Assembly: GCA_910575075.1 (NCBI GenBank)
Contig: CAJTCY010000001.1
Span: 82,702-146,701 of the forward strand
DNA length: 64,000 nt
DNA from: Lachnospiraceae bacterium
GTDB lineage: Bacteria; Bacillota; Clostridia; Lachnospirales; Lachnospiraceae
Reading direction: 5' to 3'
In this document: in pieces, positions 63,422 through 64,000 of the stretch
Position numbering within the stretch: the first letter of the stretch is position 1
Layout: each line of letters begins with the position of its first letter
The notes under the pieces: generated by a model
What the model saw: the letters and a program-made list of their open reading frames with translations, nothing else
Told to the model about the DNA's origin: nothing
Databases searched by the model: none
Made by a program: the position numbers and the translations under genes

Positions 63422-64000
63422 ATGAAATATGAAATTGTTACTTTACAGGAAAAAATTGCTGTGGGCGTGTCAGCCCGGACAAATAATTTATCCCCTGACG
63501 CAGGCGCCGTAATCGGCGGCTTGTGGAATCAATTTTTTAATCAGGGAGTATATGCCTCCATTCCGCACAAGAAAAATGAAAAAGCTCTGGGCATTTATAC
63601 CAATTATGCCAAAGATGAACAGGCAGATTATACAGCCATGGCTGCCTGTGAAACTACGGAAGAGCCTGAGGGAGAGCAATATGCTGTCTGCCGGATTCCT
63701 GCCGGCCGTTATGCGAAATTTATCGTTCACGGAGATATGGTTCAGGCGGTTGCAGAAGCGTGGCAGGAAATCTGGCAGATGGACTTGCCCAGAGCATTTC
63801 AATGTGATTTTGAGGAATACCAGAATGATTCCATGGACCACGCAGAAATTCATATTTATGTGGGGCTGATTCCAGAAGGGAAAGCACGGATCGAGTCCAG
63901 ATGCGGAATCTTATGCAGTGAATGTGCCTATCGTGAGCAAATGGGGTGCAAGGGATGCGTACATATACAAAAGCCTTTTTGGGGAGAGGTTTGTCCGGTG
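63422..64000 (+). CDS. GyrI-like/effector-binding domain fused to DUF3795, 5' part
   Basis: 193 residues visible; the frame is open to the right edge. Residues 1-about 160 match the GyrI-like/AraC effector-binding fold: AGAVIGGLWNQFFNQGV, YAVCRIPAGRYAKFIVHGDM, then AEAWQEIWQMDLPRAFQCDF and AEIHIYVGLIPEG. From about 163 a cysteine-rich segment, SRCGILCSECAYREQMGCKG, resembles DUF3795. AAAGGATGG is 10-13 bases before the ATG. It follows the WYL regulator. The fusion is a joint of two known folds with unclear joint role. Confidence 0.75.
   Translation, partial: MKYEIVTLQEKIAVGVSARTNNLSPDAGAVIGGLWNQFFNQGVYASIPHKKNEKALGIYTNYAKDEQADYTAMAACETTEEPEGEQYAVCRIPAGRYAKFIVHGDMVQAVAEAWQEIWQMDLPRAFQCDFEEYQNDSMDHAEIHIYVGLIPEGKARIESRCGILCSECAYREQMGCKGCVHIQKPFWGEVCPV

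Overview
The window looks like a chromosomal stretch of a Gram-positive anaerobe of the class Clostridia, most likely a Lachnospiraceae gut or rumen relative. This rests on family content and style, not on a database match: moderate-to-low GC, strong AGGAGG ribosome sites, a T-box leader ahead of pheST, a Firmicutes-type 6S RNA, an ATP-type PEP carboxykinase, a methionine synthase split from its reactivation domain, SleB- and SpoIID-type proteins pointing to a spore-forming lineage, and several families I associate with Lachnospiraceae (GGGtGRT, DUF3877, DUF6033, DUF4474).

Layout. 1-7.9 kb: end of an iron alcohol dehydrogenase, queH, argH, asd, tRNA-Thr(CGT), a small membrane protein, an Sfp-type phosphopantetheinyl transferase and an Fe-S scaffold-like/GGGtGRT pair. 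7.8-11.1 kb: a decayed integrative islet inserted exactly at the 3' end of the GGGtGRT gene, bounded by 47-bp direct repeats and carrying hicAB, a serine recombinase and a frameshifted sigma factor. 11.6-16.1 kb: a second islet bounded by 40-bp direct repeats with a response regulator/kinase/ABC exporter operon flanked by broken genes. 16.5-24.3 kb: DUF6033, DUF3877, metF-metH operon, DUF4474 and a metallophosphoesterase. 24.5-34.5 kb: a signalling-rich block with a sigma/anti-sigma fusion remnant, two divergent two-component modules (CLC channel-RR-HK and DUF975-RR-HK), an HTH/TPR-like regulator and a GntR-ABC module.

34.7-48.4 kb: a secreted papain-fold-like protein, branched-chain amino-acid genes (ilvN, ilvC, leuCD with a divergent LysR regulator), a coiled-coil repeat protein, an AP2-like protein, a SleB hydrolase, thrC, a CheY/CheX-like pair, a deleted cytidine deaminase and pckA. 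48.6-57.5 kb is devoted largely to the cell envelope: an L,D-transpeptidase with Ig-like repeats, 6S RNA, a SpoIID-domain protein with a YihY-like membrane protein, and two tandem secreted paralogues. 57.5-64 kb: T-box, pheS, pheT, queA, a WYL regulator and the start of a GyrI-like/DUF3795 fusion.

Functionally the window combines amino-acid biosynthesis (arginine, aspartate family, methionine, branched chain, threonine), queuosine synthesis (queH and queA at opposite ends), envelope maintenance and three complete two-component systems plus an orphan CheY. No complete unmistakably new defence or biosynthetic system was found. The best leads are the CheY plus MshEN-like/CheX-like pair, the AP2-like protein with a degenerate HNH-like core, the channel-plus-two-component operon with an 11-bp-period operator candidate, and the two islets with clean direct-repeat boundaries. 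All family names come from recognising motifs by eye; none was confirmed by a search.
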